Below, in pieces: positions 24,161-33,835 of a stretch of 45,447 nt of DNA. Each line of letters starts with the position of its first letter. The stretch's first letter is position 1. Origin of the DNA: Paramarasmius palmivorus (Eukaryota; Basidiomycota; Agaricomycetes; Agaricales; Marasmiaceae); NCBI GenBank assembly GCA_037176845.1, contig JAYKXP010000253.1, forward strand, positions 1 through 45,447, written 5' to 3'. The position numbers and the translations under genes are program-made. The notes under the pieces are model-generated. The model had not been told where the DNA came from, searched no databases, and saw only the letters and a list, made by a program, of their open reading frames with translations.

Positions 24161-24203
24161 TGGTCACAGGTCACAGTCACCAACCTGTGACTGTGCCGTG
24201 ACT
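24161..24203. promoter_or_regulatory. GTCAC/GTGAC cluster in the B'/viroplasmin divergent promoter
   Basis: Three GTCAC and two GTGAC pentamers occur in 43 bp and form an inverted arrangement (GGTCACAGGTCACAG...CTGTGACTGTGCC). This lies about 125 bp upstream of B' and 320 bp upstream of the plus-strand gene. Confidence 0.45.
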
Positions 24204-24523
24204 GTGCCTTTGTACATAATAAACTGTACTCTCCTTCTGCTGTCGTCTTTCCTTTCGACGAGGTACGTTTGCTCTCATCGGCGCAGCCGAACACACTAAC
24301 CTTTGTCAGATACTGTAGCTTGGTCTTTGATGATGTGTTTCGGACATATATCCTTTTCGGGTCACACGCCTCGGCCACATCCAACATCAGCAGGAGAGCT
24401 GCACTACCGGACTCCGGCTTTGTTCCTGTTGTTATCGTCCATATATCGGTGAGAATCGACCTTGTTACCGTTCACAGTCTCTCAGATATCCCTCTCCAGA
24501 TTCAAAGCCCTCCACTTTCCTCG

Positions 24524-25361
24524 ATGACTGCACAATATAGCGACGACGAATATCCTGACGATGGAATAGAAGCTCTCATTGCCCAATTGGACGATCTCCA
24601 CACCGAGGAACCAGAGCGTATCATTGGAGAGGAAGACCCTTTCGTTCGAGCCAGTCACAATCATGTACGCGACGGGGGCATTACACCTAGTAAGACCAAT
24701 CGCGGCTGCGTCGCTTACGTTGTCTTTAATGGACGGATTAAGGGTGTTCACAAGTCTTGGTGCGTATCTGAAATTAGTCTGAATCTTCCAGCGCTCATTC
24801 CATTGATAGGGAAAGTTGTAACTATGCCGTCAGCGGTTTCCCCCAGCAGAACTATCGTGGATATCGGTCTCTTGAAGAAGCTGAGCAGGCGTGGATCACT
24901 GCTCTTGAGAAGGATATCGTCGGCAACCCTCCGCTGCGTCAGAAGATCGCTCCCACCGCAGAGAAGCTGTCCAGTTCTATCAATAAACAAATCTCTTCCA
25001 CATCCAAACCTCTGTCGACCTCGCCTGTTAAATACGAATCCTCGCAGCCAAAGGAAAAGGCTGCAACGTCTTCCTCGAAGATGCCTTCATCTTCGAGGCC
25101 TACAGTATCGAGCTCTACGCGGTCTTTCTGGTGGGTGGTTCTACGCGGAACTAAACCTGGCATATACGAGAACCTGTATGTGGTCTTTACGATCTCAACA
25201 TAGCTTTGACCTATCATCACATTTCTAGATCGGCTGCACAAGACGCTGCGGGAACTCACTCGTTTGTGCGCGTGGAACGTCTGGGAACTCGGGAGAAAGC
25301 TGAATTGCTTTGGGAAAACGCACTTGCAGCAGGACGAGTCGCTCTGTTGCCGTCGGATTGA
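24524..25361 (+). CDS. Double viroplasmin (RNase H1 N-terminal) domain protein, element cargo
   Basis: Exons 24524-24759, 24810-25175 and 25229-25361, all in phase, giving 244 codons. An acidic start (MTAQYSDDEYPDDGIEALIA) leads to domain 1: AYVVFNGRIKGVHKSW, SGFPQQNYRGYRSLEEAEQA. A Ser/Lys/Pro linker follows, then domain 2: FWWVVLRGTKPGIYENL, RLGTREKAELLWENALAAGR. Both domains show the G-x-x-x-G-(V/I)-(H/Y) hairpin and the E-E/K-A-E helix of the viroplasmin/RNase H1 N-terminal fold, which grips RNA/DNA hybrids or double-stranded RNA. No catalytic RNase H domain is present. The same two-domain arrangement is seen at 14609-15789. The only plus-strand cargo gene besides the transposase. Confidence 0.78.
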
Positions 25362-25942
25362 TTTGGTGAACATGCTCTGTAGTTTGTATACAAGTTATGT
25401 TTCGTGGTTAAAGGCAATGGTATCGCTTTTTGTGGGTCACAGCTAGAATAGATTGCACCTCCAAGACACGAGAACGTGGACATCTAATTGAGACTTCTAA
25501 TTGTGAGGTCCTATCCTTGAAGAGTTACCATGTGTATATGTGGATACGACATTGATCTAAGTGTAGATATTCTACACTTGCTCTGTTTCTTGAAATCTGG
25601 TGGTCCGGCGTGCTCTTCAGTATTCCCTACTCAAGCACCGACATCTCTCACCTCTCTGGGTTTATATAAACTGGTGTATCATAGTTTCTGCACCTTGAAG
25701 AGTGCATTTAGAGCCTGACGTCCTGATTTTCAGCCAGACGCATCCTGATTTTCAGCCACTAACATGTGCACATCGGTGCAATCTACAATCCATCATCATA
25801 TGGCCGCAAGCGTATTTACAGACGTGATGCGAGTGACAACATGCAGCTTTGGTACTGTCCATACTAAGCTACGACTAAGCTACGTTACAGCTTAATCTCC
25901 CCACCCGAACTGAATCAGCCTTGAACCACATAAAGGGACTTT
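25362..25942. other. Convergent intergenic stretch with a short tandem repeat
   Basis: No gene seen between the two convergent stop codons. TCCTGATTTTCAGCCA occurs twice in tandem (about 25722-25760), and TTTTCAGCCAC recurs at about 25940, inside the end of the RPA3-like gene. Confidence 0.6.
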
Positions 25943-26589
25943 TCAGCCACTTTGAGGGAAGAAGACCTGACGGAATCGCGGGTCGTGGATGATGTCGATT
26001 GTCGCGTTGACAGTTTGGAGATCTGTAAACGAAATTAGTTGTCACGGCGGTTCTGTTTTACTTCCTGATCGATATTCACCGAGGTTGTCCCCCAACGGGA
26101 TAAATAATTCCAGTTTGATAGTTTGGGCATCCGTGACAGTTCCCAGAGCTTCAATGTATCGCGTTGGCTTGCCCCATAGATCCCAATCCTAGAATGCCAG
26201 TGAGTGCACGGAATAACAAGCTGTAGGATATGTTTGCCGCACTGCTTCGTAGACCAGCTTGATCTCGCTACCGTCGCTAGATTGCATCAAAACAAAACTC
26301 TGATCCTCTCGGACCTGGAGCGATACGCATTGTGTTTAGGCTTGGTAAATAAAGGGAGCTATAGGGGGCTTACCTCCAAGATATGTCCGACCACGCGGAC
26401 CCGTCTGCCCAGGTAACTTGACATGTGAGTCGATTTTATGAGGGGTGACAATTGAGAGGAATCATTAGACGTAGTGGTCGTCTTTGGGGGGGAGGTCTCG
26501 AGCTGGAGATTATCAGAGTGAACCTGTGTAGGCTTGTCTGTAGCCTCTGACTCAGGTGCGTTGGCGGTAGGCAATGGAGTATCGTCCAT
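25943..26589 (-). CDS. RPA3-like (replication protein A 14-kDa subunit) OB-fold protein, element cargo
   Basis: Four exons: 26589-26374, from 26314, one of 36 codons, and the last ending at 25943. The conserved part reads YLGRRVRVVGHIL, SFVLMQSSDGSEIKL, RYIEALGTV, IPLGDNLDLQTVNATIDI and HDPRFRQVF. This is the strand order of the Rpa3/Rfa3 OB fold, including the typical LG-x-NLD and the closing HDPRF-(R)-x-(V/I)-F. Rpa3 normally forms the trimerisation core of the single-strand-DNA-binding RPA complex. Here a 55-residue Ser/Thr/Pro-rich N-terminal extension precedes the fold. An alternative start is Met at about 26424. Its place inside a transposon suggests captured host DNA-repair or replication function. 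Whether it is the only Rpa3 gene of the genome cannot be judged here. Confidence 0.72.
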
Positions 26590-26798
26590 CTTCGCGAATC
26601 AATAGTGGGCAGAAAAGAAGCGAAATGAAAATGGGAAAGAGAGAAGTGCTGGCCCCTGGGGTTCTTATGGTGCCTAGTTAAGTTCCGAGTGAATCGGCCT
26701 GCACGTTTAAATCTGATGGACCGCTAAATCCCGCGTATTGAGAGATGAGAAGGGATACGATATTCAAGATCCATTGGGTTACTTCTATACATGGCCAT

Positions 26799-27498
26799 TT
26801 AGTCCGAATCTATGCTATGAATGTTATGTTTTTCTTGAAGAAGACGCATTCTCTCAGGTAGACTCAACTCCTCCCGCTTTTTGCCTGCCCGCTTCCGTGC
26901 CTGTGCAATCATGGCGTCTTCACGCCTGCGTACTGCGAGAATGTCGAGAGAGCCAGAAATAGGAATAGAAATGTCGGTAGGATCGTTGCTGAGGCCGATG
27001 TCGGAATTTTCCGCATCCGACTCTGCCCAGAGTCCATCGTCGTCACTAGAGGGTTCTGTCAATCATATGGATAACGGGAAAGAATACGGACGCGTACCTG
27101 AGCTCGACATTGGATGTAGGGGGCGAAGATGTGGGCGATCCACGAGTGGTGGAGACATCGCCGTCAGATTGAGTCGTGTCACTCTGCTCGGATTCGGAGT
27201 GAACGGTCTGCTCTCGAATCGCTCCTTGGATTCCAACAGCAGTTGGGCAGCTGGTGTCATAAGGGAGAGACAGTTCCTGCCCTCTGGGAATCCTAAACAA
27301 AACTAACATATAAGTGGCAAACGTGAAATGTGATGCTGTCTTACTGATCATGAAGTCGCAGTTGACCCAGCTTGTCCTGGACATCGTGTATTTGCCTGCG
27401 AAGTATTTTAGACACCAAACATCGAAACAAGACTGATAAACTTACTTCTCTGAGCTGTCCTGAGAGCTTTCAGGCTTTGGTGATGAAGATGGGGTCAT
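26799..27498 (-). CDS. Acidic protein of unknown function, element cargo
   Basis: Three introns join MTPSSSPKPESSQDSSEK, QIHDVQDKLGQLRLHD, a segment with PRGQELSLPYDTSCP and many Ser/Thr, and a last exon with SSDDDGLWAESDAENSD, ARKRAGKKREELSLPERMRL and the end HNIHSIDSD. The protein is low-complexity and acidic with a basic helix near the C-terminus. No domain recognised. It lies between the RPA3-like and TET/JBP genes on the same strand. The start codon is the first Met after a possible splice acceptor and may be wrong. Confidence 0.5.
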
Positions 27499-27678
27499 TT
27501 GATGGGTGCGGTTCAGAATCAAGTTGGGAACCTAAAACTTTGATACGAGTTTATCATCTTTGTTATCAATGATATCAGATCAGTAGCCTAAATCTCGCAT
27601 CAGATGCCCGAGTTTCCATCAGTGTGAATGATTGTCATTTTCAAAAAACAATATAGCAACATCCATACAATCACAGTA

Positions 27679-29661
27679 CTACAACCCGGTCGCCTTCTGA
27701 GCAGATACCTTCAAGTCCGTAAGTGTCGAAAATAGCGCAAACCCTGATGACCATCGCTCCCTGCCCGCCGCTGTTGCCTCTGCTTTATTGAGAGTCGAAT
27801 TGTATACCTTCTCCGAGATAAATCCATGCTCGACCCAGCGAAAGAGGCCGCCGGCAGTGTACATGGTGAATGAGTATCGGCGCTCCCCTGGTGAGATGGC
27901 TGTGTTGGAGTGGGTAATCAATGCCGAAGGAATGAAAATGGTGGTCCCTGGTGGAAACTCAACAATCAATTTGAGATCCCACAAGACCAAATGGCCGCCG
28001 TGACGCCAGTCGTAGTCGCCAAGCGCAGTAATTGCGCACCAACCATATGCTAAGTTCTTGAGGTCTAGATGGGGGTAACATACTGTCTGGGGGCCGAAGT
28101 TGATAGTGAAGGCTGCGAAGACGCTTTTGGAGAAGGGAAGATGAAGGTGGTCGTACGTTGCGAGAAGCGAGGCCATAACCTGGGCGTAATAAAGGAAAAG
28201 CTTGGGTGCCCAAGCGAGGAATACAGCTGGTGTACGTTAGAGATTGTTTCACTGCAGAGGTATTCGACGTACCGGAAAGAAAAGATGCCAATCGAATAAA
28301 GCATGCGCTGGACCGGACTTCATCGAGAACCTGTTGATTTTTGCGGGTTTGCGCCAACATCAACGGTTGCTGCAGACTGAACGGGTGAGGAATAGATCAA
28401 TCTCATCAATCGTTCAACACTCACCGTTTGCCCATTGCCGTAGGATATCCCATAGTTGAGGTACTTGAAAGTTCCCCGTCGTTCTTCTTCTGGGGACTCT
28501 GCTGGTGATGGGTCCTCCTTGGCGGCGTTGGGTTTGTGTCGTGGTGGTTTGAAGTAACATCTAGGGCGAACTTGTTCGATGAGGTCGGTGCATTCCTGGA
28601 TGACATCCTTCCAGGCTGAGGTGCTCTCAGCGTCCGATGGACCTGGAACGACCAATCCAATTACGGACCCGGTTTCGGAATGTAAAATGGGGCAAGAGGC
28701 GCTACAGAAAAAATTTGAGATTTGGGGTTCTGATGGAAGATAGCTGGGCACGTACTCTGGGTTATGTTCGTGAAGGCGGTATCCAGCCGCCAGCAATTCC
28801 GCCTTGGTGTACGCACGCTTCTCCGGAAGGGGTCGCTGTGTACCGAGATAGCCTGAGGAAGTCGGTTTCAGGTGATTGTCCTGAATCTTCTCAGTCACAG
28901 GCGAGGCCTGAGAGATGATGGCATGTCGCAATTTGTGCATCTTGACCCGTGCGGGATCTTTGGCAAAGACGAGGACGTCAGTCATTTGTCGACGTCGTTT
29001 GCGTAGTTCGTGACTCTTCTTCTTGTTCCGGCGCGTGTTCTTCCGGTGAGGTTCCTCAGCTGAGGCTGACGATTCCGAGTGGATGGACGGATTACAAGGT
29101 AAGGGTTCAGAAGAGGGTAAGGGCACAGTTGATGGCTGAGGCGATGGTGAAGGGGAGGACAGAGGTGTCGGCGGGGGTGTAGACGGGGGCGTCGTCAAGG
29201 GTGAATCAAAAGTGGAATTTTCGTGAGCGGTGAGCGCCTCTACCAAACGAGCGTCCAGGTTGTCATCGGTAGCAAGGAGATAAGGCGAAAAATAAGTTTC
29301 CGAACGCGTCTATCAAGGGAAAAGTCAGTCCTGCGTTTGAATATTCAGGTAGACTTACTTTTCTTCCATCGAAAAGGTGTTTCAGAGAGTCTAAGGAATA
29401 GTTAGCGGGTGTTTCCTATAGAAGGCGGGAGTAGAAAGGTATAAAAAATTAAGTACAAGTCGCCGCAGGAGGCCCAACAAGATTCCCCGGCAGGAGTATC
29501 AAGTCGTTCCGAATGTCTGCAGCGACCCGGGAATAGAAAAGAGGCGAAGAATGACAAGATTCCCCGGCAGGAGTATCAAGTCATTCATGTTCATCCAACA
29601 AAACAGAGAACGACCGGAGAAAGGGATCTGACTCACCTGGAATGTTCAAAAGGAATGACAT
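27679..29661 (-). CDS. TET/JBP family 2OG-Fe(II) dioxygenase, element cargo
   Basis: Exons 29661-29637, 29390-29359, 29309-28425, 28369-28273 and 28226-27679, all in phase: 528 residues. N-terminal half Pro/Ser/Thr-rich with a basic RRNKKKSHELRKRRR patch. The double-stranded beta-helix core is C-terminal: iron ligands H399-L-D401 (TVCYPHLDLKNLAYGWC) and H452 (SALITHSN), and the 2-oxoglutarate Arg at R462/R463 in ERRYSFTMYTAGGLFRW. GGHLVLWDL and PPGTTIFIPSA complete the fold. Fungal TET/JBP enzymes oxidise 5-methylcytosine (or related pyrimidine bases) in DNA, so a role in element or host chromatin is likely. The gene is divergent from the KDZ2 transposase, with 212 bp between start codons. 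It appears intact. Association of this family with KDZ transposons is established in basidiomycetes. Confidence 0.9.
29477..29582. repeat. 29-bp direct repeat pair in TET/JBP intron 1
   Basis: Identical 29-bp copies at 29477-29505 and 29554-29582 (core GATTCCCCGGCAGGAGTATC), spaced 77 bp start to start. They lie in the unusually long (246 bp) first intron of the dioxygenase gene. Confidence 0.85.
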
Positions 29662-29763
29662 GGAGAAAATGATGGTAGAGAGAAAAGAAAGAAAGAGATG
29701 GAGGGGCCCGCATTTTTCAGGCACCGCGTTATCTTGGAGCCATGGCGGTAGGAGAAAAGAGGA

Positions 29764-29813
29764 CTGTCACATCTGTGACCCTATGGTCACCATTGTCACA
29801 GATGGTGACTCAG
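29764..29813. promoter_or_regulatory. GTCAC/GTGAC cluster in the TET/JBP-transposase divergent promoter
   Basis: The pentamer occurs five times in about 50 bp, including the inverted pair GTCACATCTGTGAC and GGTCACC. It lies between the start codons at 29661 and 29874 and could co-regulate both genes. Confidence 0.5.
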
Positions 29814-29873
29814 TCCCGTGATACCGCGTTTCGTTTCAACAAACCGTCATCCTCTCTCGTGTATCCTTCCTTA

Positions 29874-32800
29874 ATGTCGCGGAAAAGACGTGCCCCACAG
29901 CTGAAAACTTACGTCCGGGATGATCTGGACTCGTCACCCTCATTTCTGAACTGCGTCTCTGTTACCAAAGATAGATACCGCAGCACCAGTTCGCGTGTTC
30001 GCATTGCACCTTTGTCGCCCGAGAAAACCAAGAAAGCGCGCCTAACAGGAGACGAAGATATTTCGATGGAGGATTCGGACTGGGGAGGTACTTCGCTGGA
30101 GCTTGGGAATATCGAGCTCGGGATAGCTGGTGTGGACGAAGACGTTGCAGAGGAGAATGATTCTGAGCTGAAGGAATCTGTGAAACGCAGCCTGGCATCG
30201 GTATGTATGATGAAACTTGGCACTGGTTAAGGCTAACTGTATGTCTTTGCAGGATTTCCCTATGACGGAATGGGTCAAGAACGCTTCAGCTTTCCTGGAT
30301 GAAATCATTCGCTTAGAGGGGAGACGCTCGACACCTCTCCGTTGCTTTAGGTGTAAGCAGAGCGACACCGACCTCTACCGATGCAGGGACTGCTGCGAGA
30401 AGCGCCTGTCATGTTCTGAATGCTTGGTCTTCGATCATCGCAGACGCCCTTTCGACCGGGTCGAGGTGAGTTCGTTGGATTTGACAATAGAAAAGGTTGG
30501 ATTACTGACTGGCATAGACACTTAGAAGTGGAACGGAAAGTTCTTTGAGCGTGTTACGCTCAAATCCCTGGGACTTTTTATTCAGCTGGGACATCCGCCA
30601 GGAGAGGCCTGCAAGATGCATGACAGAGCTCCAAGTGGCTTCGTGATAGTCGATATCAACTCAATCCAGGAGGTCGATGTGAGATATTGTATATGCCAGC
30701 CAGATGTCGGGAAGGACTGGCAGCAATTACTGCGTTACGAATTATATCCAGCGACAGTCATGGGTCCTCGGACGGCGTTCACATTCCAGACTTTGACGTT
30801 GTTCCATACCATGACACATTTGGGAAAGGTGACCTTATACGACTTCTATCGGACGCTTGAAGCTAGGACGGACGGCGTAGGTCTGGGGGGCGTGAAGGTA
30901 TGTTGTTATTTATGGTCCGTAGAGCCGTCACTAATGTGAGGTTAAGGATCGATACGAGGCATTTGTCCGGGCGGCACGCCAGTGGCAATACCTGAAGATG
31001 TTGAAACGTGGGGGTGTGGCAAATATCTCCACTTCTGCTCGTGATCTTTCCAACATTCGCCGAGGTTCTTTGGCGTTGCGGTGTTTGGCTTGTCCGCGTC
31101 CCGACGTGAACCTTCCGGATAATTGGCAACAAATAGCGTCGGATAAAAGGTGTGTACGAGTTGGCTGGATAGGCAAGGATCACTGATTTGAGACGCTTAC
31201 ACAGTTATCTATACTTCAAGTTCATCGGGGTCGATGCTTGCTTTCGTTTGAAGAGAAGGCATATTTCATCCGAGGAGAAAGACCCTGGTCTTGCGACTGG
31301 TCTCGCTTATTATGTTCCACAGGAACAATATCAAAAGTTTGTGGCCAAGCTCACAGAGCAGAAAGAGGTGAGTACGAGTAACATAGCTGGTTGATGACCG
31401 ATGCTGATGCTAATGTCTTCAGACTAGCACGTGTACTGGACTTCAGGCGGTGAGCCAGGCGAACACCAAATTCAGTAAAAGCTATGCTACCACCGGAGTG
31501 TTGTTATGTTTGTGTATCCGCCATGAGATGGTTGAGCCAAATGGCACGGTGGATCTGAACAAAGGAGAGAAGTAAGCGGCTGAGCTATTACCTATGGATC
31601 CTGCTGACCTCATGATACTAGGTTTGGACATGCCGACTACGCGATTTCAGCATCACAGAGCTTGGACGACCCTCGTCTTAAACGGATCCTCAGCTACGAT
31701 ATTGCGTGTCAATACTATGTCAAATTTTTCGGTCGTATGGCATGGATACCTGAGCCGCTGAAGATGGTTGTGATCGAAGAGCTATGGCGCTTCGTGGTGC
31801 CGAAACTGCATATCCACGGTCATGAACGTAAATGCCAGGAAAATTTTTCCTTGCATTTCGAACCTGGTTCTGGTCAGTCGGATGGAGAAGGTTTGGAGCG
31901 CCACTGGGCGGGAGACGGCGGTATTGCGACAAGTACCAGAGAAATGGGTCCAGGCCATAGAAGAGATACCATGGATGACCAGTTCAGTTCTTGGAATCAT
32001 CGAAAGCGTATCGGTCTTGGTGCGAATGTTGTTATATTGCTCTTGAGTGACTGAATCTAATGGTCGGTGTAGGGAAACAGCTAAAGAAGCGTCGGCGCGA
32101 GGCATTGTGTCAGCAAAAGGTACACACGGAGCTCTACGAGCAGTTTACAGCAAGTCAAACTCCGGAGGTTATCAAGGACTGGAGTGCCATTGTTTTGAAC
32201 TGGGAGCAGGGCGTTTCAAAACGCAATCCATATTCATTGCCTCGCTCTGGTGAGCTTCCCTATTCGTCATTAGCATTCAAAGCTAATCTCATATAGGCAC
32301 TACGGAGCAAGACGTTCGGCTTCATTATGCGCAGAAGGAGGCAGAAGCTCTGAGGAAAGGAATCGTGGCGGTACATGATGTCAGCGCTAGTGCATTCATG
32401 TACATTGGGCTGGAGATAGAGGAACAACAGTGAGTAAGGGGTTTTTACATGATCAATGAGTGATGTTGAGCTAGATTAAACCAGGCGATGGCTAGTAATG
32501 TATATCAAGCAACACACCACCTCCACTTCTCTGCAAAAGACGGACCTACTGGAACGGCGTGCCAAGGTCGACAGGCTGATATATCGCTTCCGCCAGATCC
32601 AGCAGGTCTACATGCCTGCAGTGTCGGAGCTATTGGAGCAGAGTCGCGGTGGTGAGCAGGTGGAGGTGGAAGCCGAAGGTCTTCTATTGCCTTCTGAACT
32701 TCCAGAAGCCATGCGTAAGGACCCAGCGTTGGAGAAGTGGGTGAAGATGGAGATGGAATACCGACGTGGGCAATGCCAAAGCTCACTCGACGGTATACGG

Positions 32801-33568
32801 ACGCGTTTGTTTCTACGCAGCCGGCTTCTTACGGACCGCTCTATGAACAAACGTCATCAGAGCGGTGCCAAGGAGGCTCGAATCAGTCTGGGAAACAACG
32901 ACGACAAGATGGAGGAGCTGAAGGCAAAGTATCGGGCGGCTTATGATGCTCTGTTGGTACTTCATGGGGGTATCTTGCCCACTGAGGAACAGAAATTTCG
33001 ACGTCTGCAGGATAGCGATGTTCGTGCTCTGGACGAGGAGGATACCCATGCTGTCCGGAACGTTCGGAAGGCCCTGGGAGCAGAGAGAATGCGAAGGCTG
33101 ACGGATTCCCTGATCAAGGCAGGGGAATCACGTCAAGTTCTCTCATGGATCTGGGTAGACTGGGACGTCAGTGGGGATCCGAGCGGAGTAAAGGAGGTGA
33201 TTAGGGTACAGTGGAGCAAAGCATGGGCACGGAAAAGGCGTTGGGACGAGGAACTGCACCTGGTTGAAGAGGAAATGCGTCGTACTGTGGTGACCTTGCA
33301 GTATGAGGCTACAGAGTGGCGCACGCGGGTTCTACAGGGTGGAGATTCGGCGCTGGACGAAGGAATGAATGCCTATGCAGAACGCCAGGCGGTATGGCGC
33401 GAGCAGCTGGCAGCAAGCTTTGCTGAGAGCTGGAGGGCTCCAGTAAAGCCTCTTCGTGCATCCAGATCTAGGCCTTACATTGGGAGTGACGACGAGGGAG
33501 CTGGTGAAGGGATATATGGCAACAGCGTGGATCCAGAGGAGGTCGTTGAGGATGACCTAGGACAATGA
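29874..33568 (+). CDS. KDZ transposase with CxC2-type cysteine cluster (KDZ2)
   Basis: Ten in-phase exons: 29874-30200, 30253-30465, 30526-30897, 30947-31149, 31205-31367, 31423-31571, 31622-32019, 32073-32249, 32297-32429 and 32485-33568, giving 1072 residues. Domains: acidic/basic N-terminus starting MSRKRRAPQ; cysteine cluster CFRC, CRDCC, CSEC with HRRRPFDRVE (about residues 132-180); DDE/RNase H core with D382 (GVDACFRLK), D502 (LSYDIACQYY), a zinc-like KLHIHGHERKC, and E565 (QSDGEGLERHW); a long helical C-terminus ending in acidic residues. All catalytic positions are present and no stop or frameshift is seen, so it may be active. An upstream in-frame ATG exists at 29742. I prefer 29874 because it follows the GTCAC cluster and a pyrimidine-rich stretch. 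The stop codon is 267 bp from the right end of the element. Confidence 0.92.
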
Positions 33569-33572
33569 TGTG

Positions 33573-33644
33573 CATTGCAATGTTCCGTTATAGGTCACGG
33601 GCGGATACAGAGTGACATTGCAATGTTCGGTGACATTGCAATGT
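33573..33644. repeat. Right subterminal array of ACATTGCAATGT palindromes
   Basis: Perfect copies start at 33615 and 33633, and a near-copy at 33573. A diverged one lies within the inverted repeat (33802-33816). GTACGGTGCCCC follows the last copy, much as CAGTGCCCC follows the innermost left copy at 18865, so the two subterminal regions are related beyond the palindrome itself. Confidence 0.8.
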
Positions 33645-33788
33645 ACGGTGCCCCTGCAAATTTCGAGGTCCTGTTGGTTTTATTGATGTAATTTCTGTGT
33701 TTTCCTGATTTGTACTTAGCAGCTCAATAATCCAATATTTAATTATTTCCCAATCTAGCAGCTACCTAGCCCTTAATGGCCATATATC

Positions 33789-33835
33789 TGAGTTGACCAT
33801 AACATTGCAATTGCATTATGGTCGGGTTAACCTGT
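33789..33835 (-). repeat. Right terminal inverted repeat of the KDZ2 element
   Basis: Its reverse complement starts ACAGGTTA and carries ATTGCAATGT at the same distance (24 bp) from the end as the left repeat. Confidence 0.8.

Larger units (their letters stand above)
17921..33835 (+). mobile_element. 15.9-kb KDZ transposon with TET/JBP and RPA3-like cargo
   Basis: The ends are inverted repeats starting ACAGGTTA. Arrays of ACATTGCAATGT lie inside each end, and a complete KDZ transposase (29874-33568) lies near the right end. Cargo from left to right: A' (-), B' (-), double viroplasmin (+), RPA3-like (-), acidic protein (-), TET/JBP (-), transposase (+). The outermost genes (A' and KDZ2) both point outward, leaving 1.04 kb and 0.27 kb of non-coding subterminal sequence. 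Flanking sequence on the two sides reads as two halves of gene A. The target duplication is not exact: CCATTGCA at 17908-17915 against CCACTGCA at 33836-33843, with five extra bases between the left copy and the repeat. KDZ elements usually make short (about 8 bp) duplications. Confidence 0.75.
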
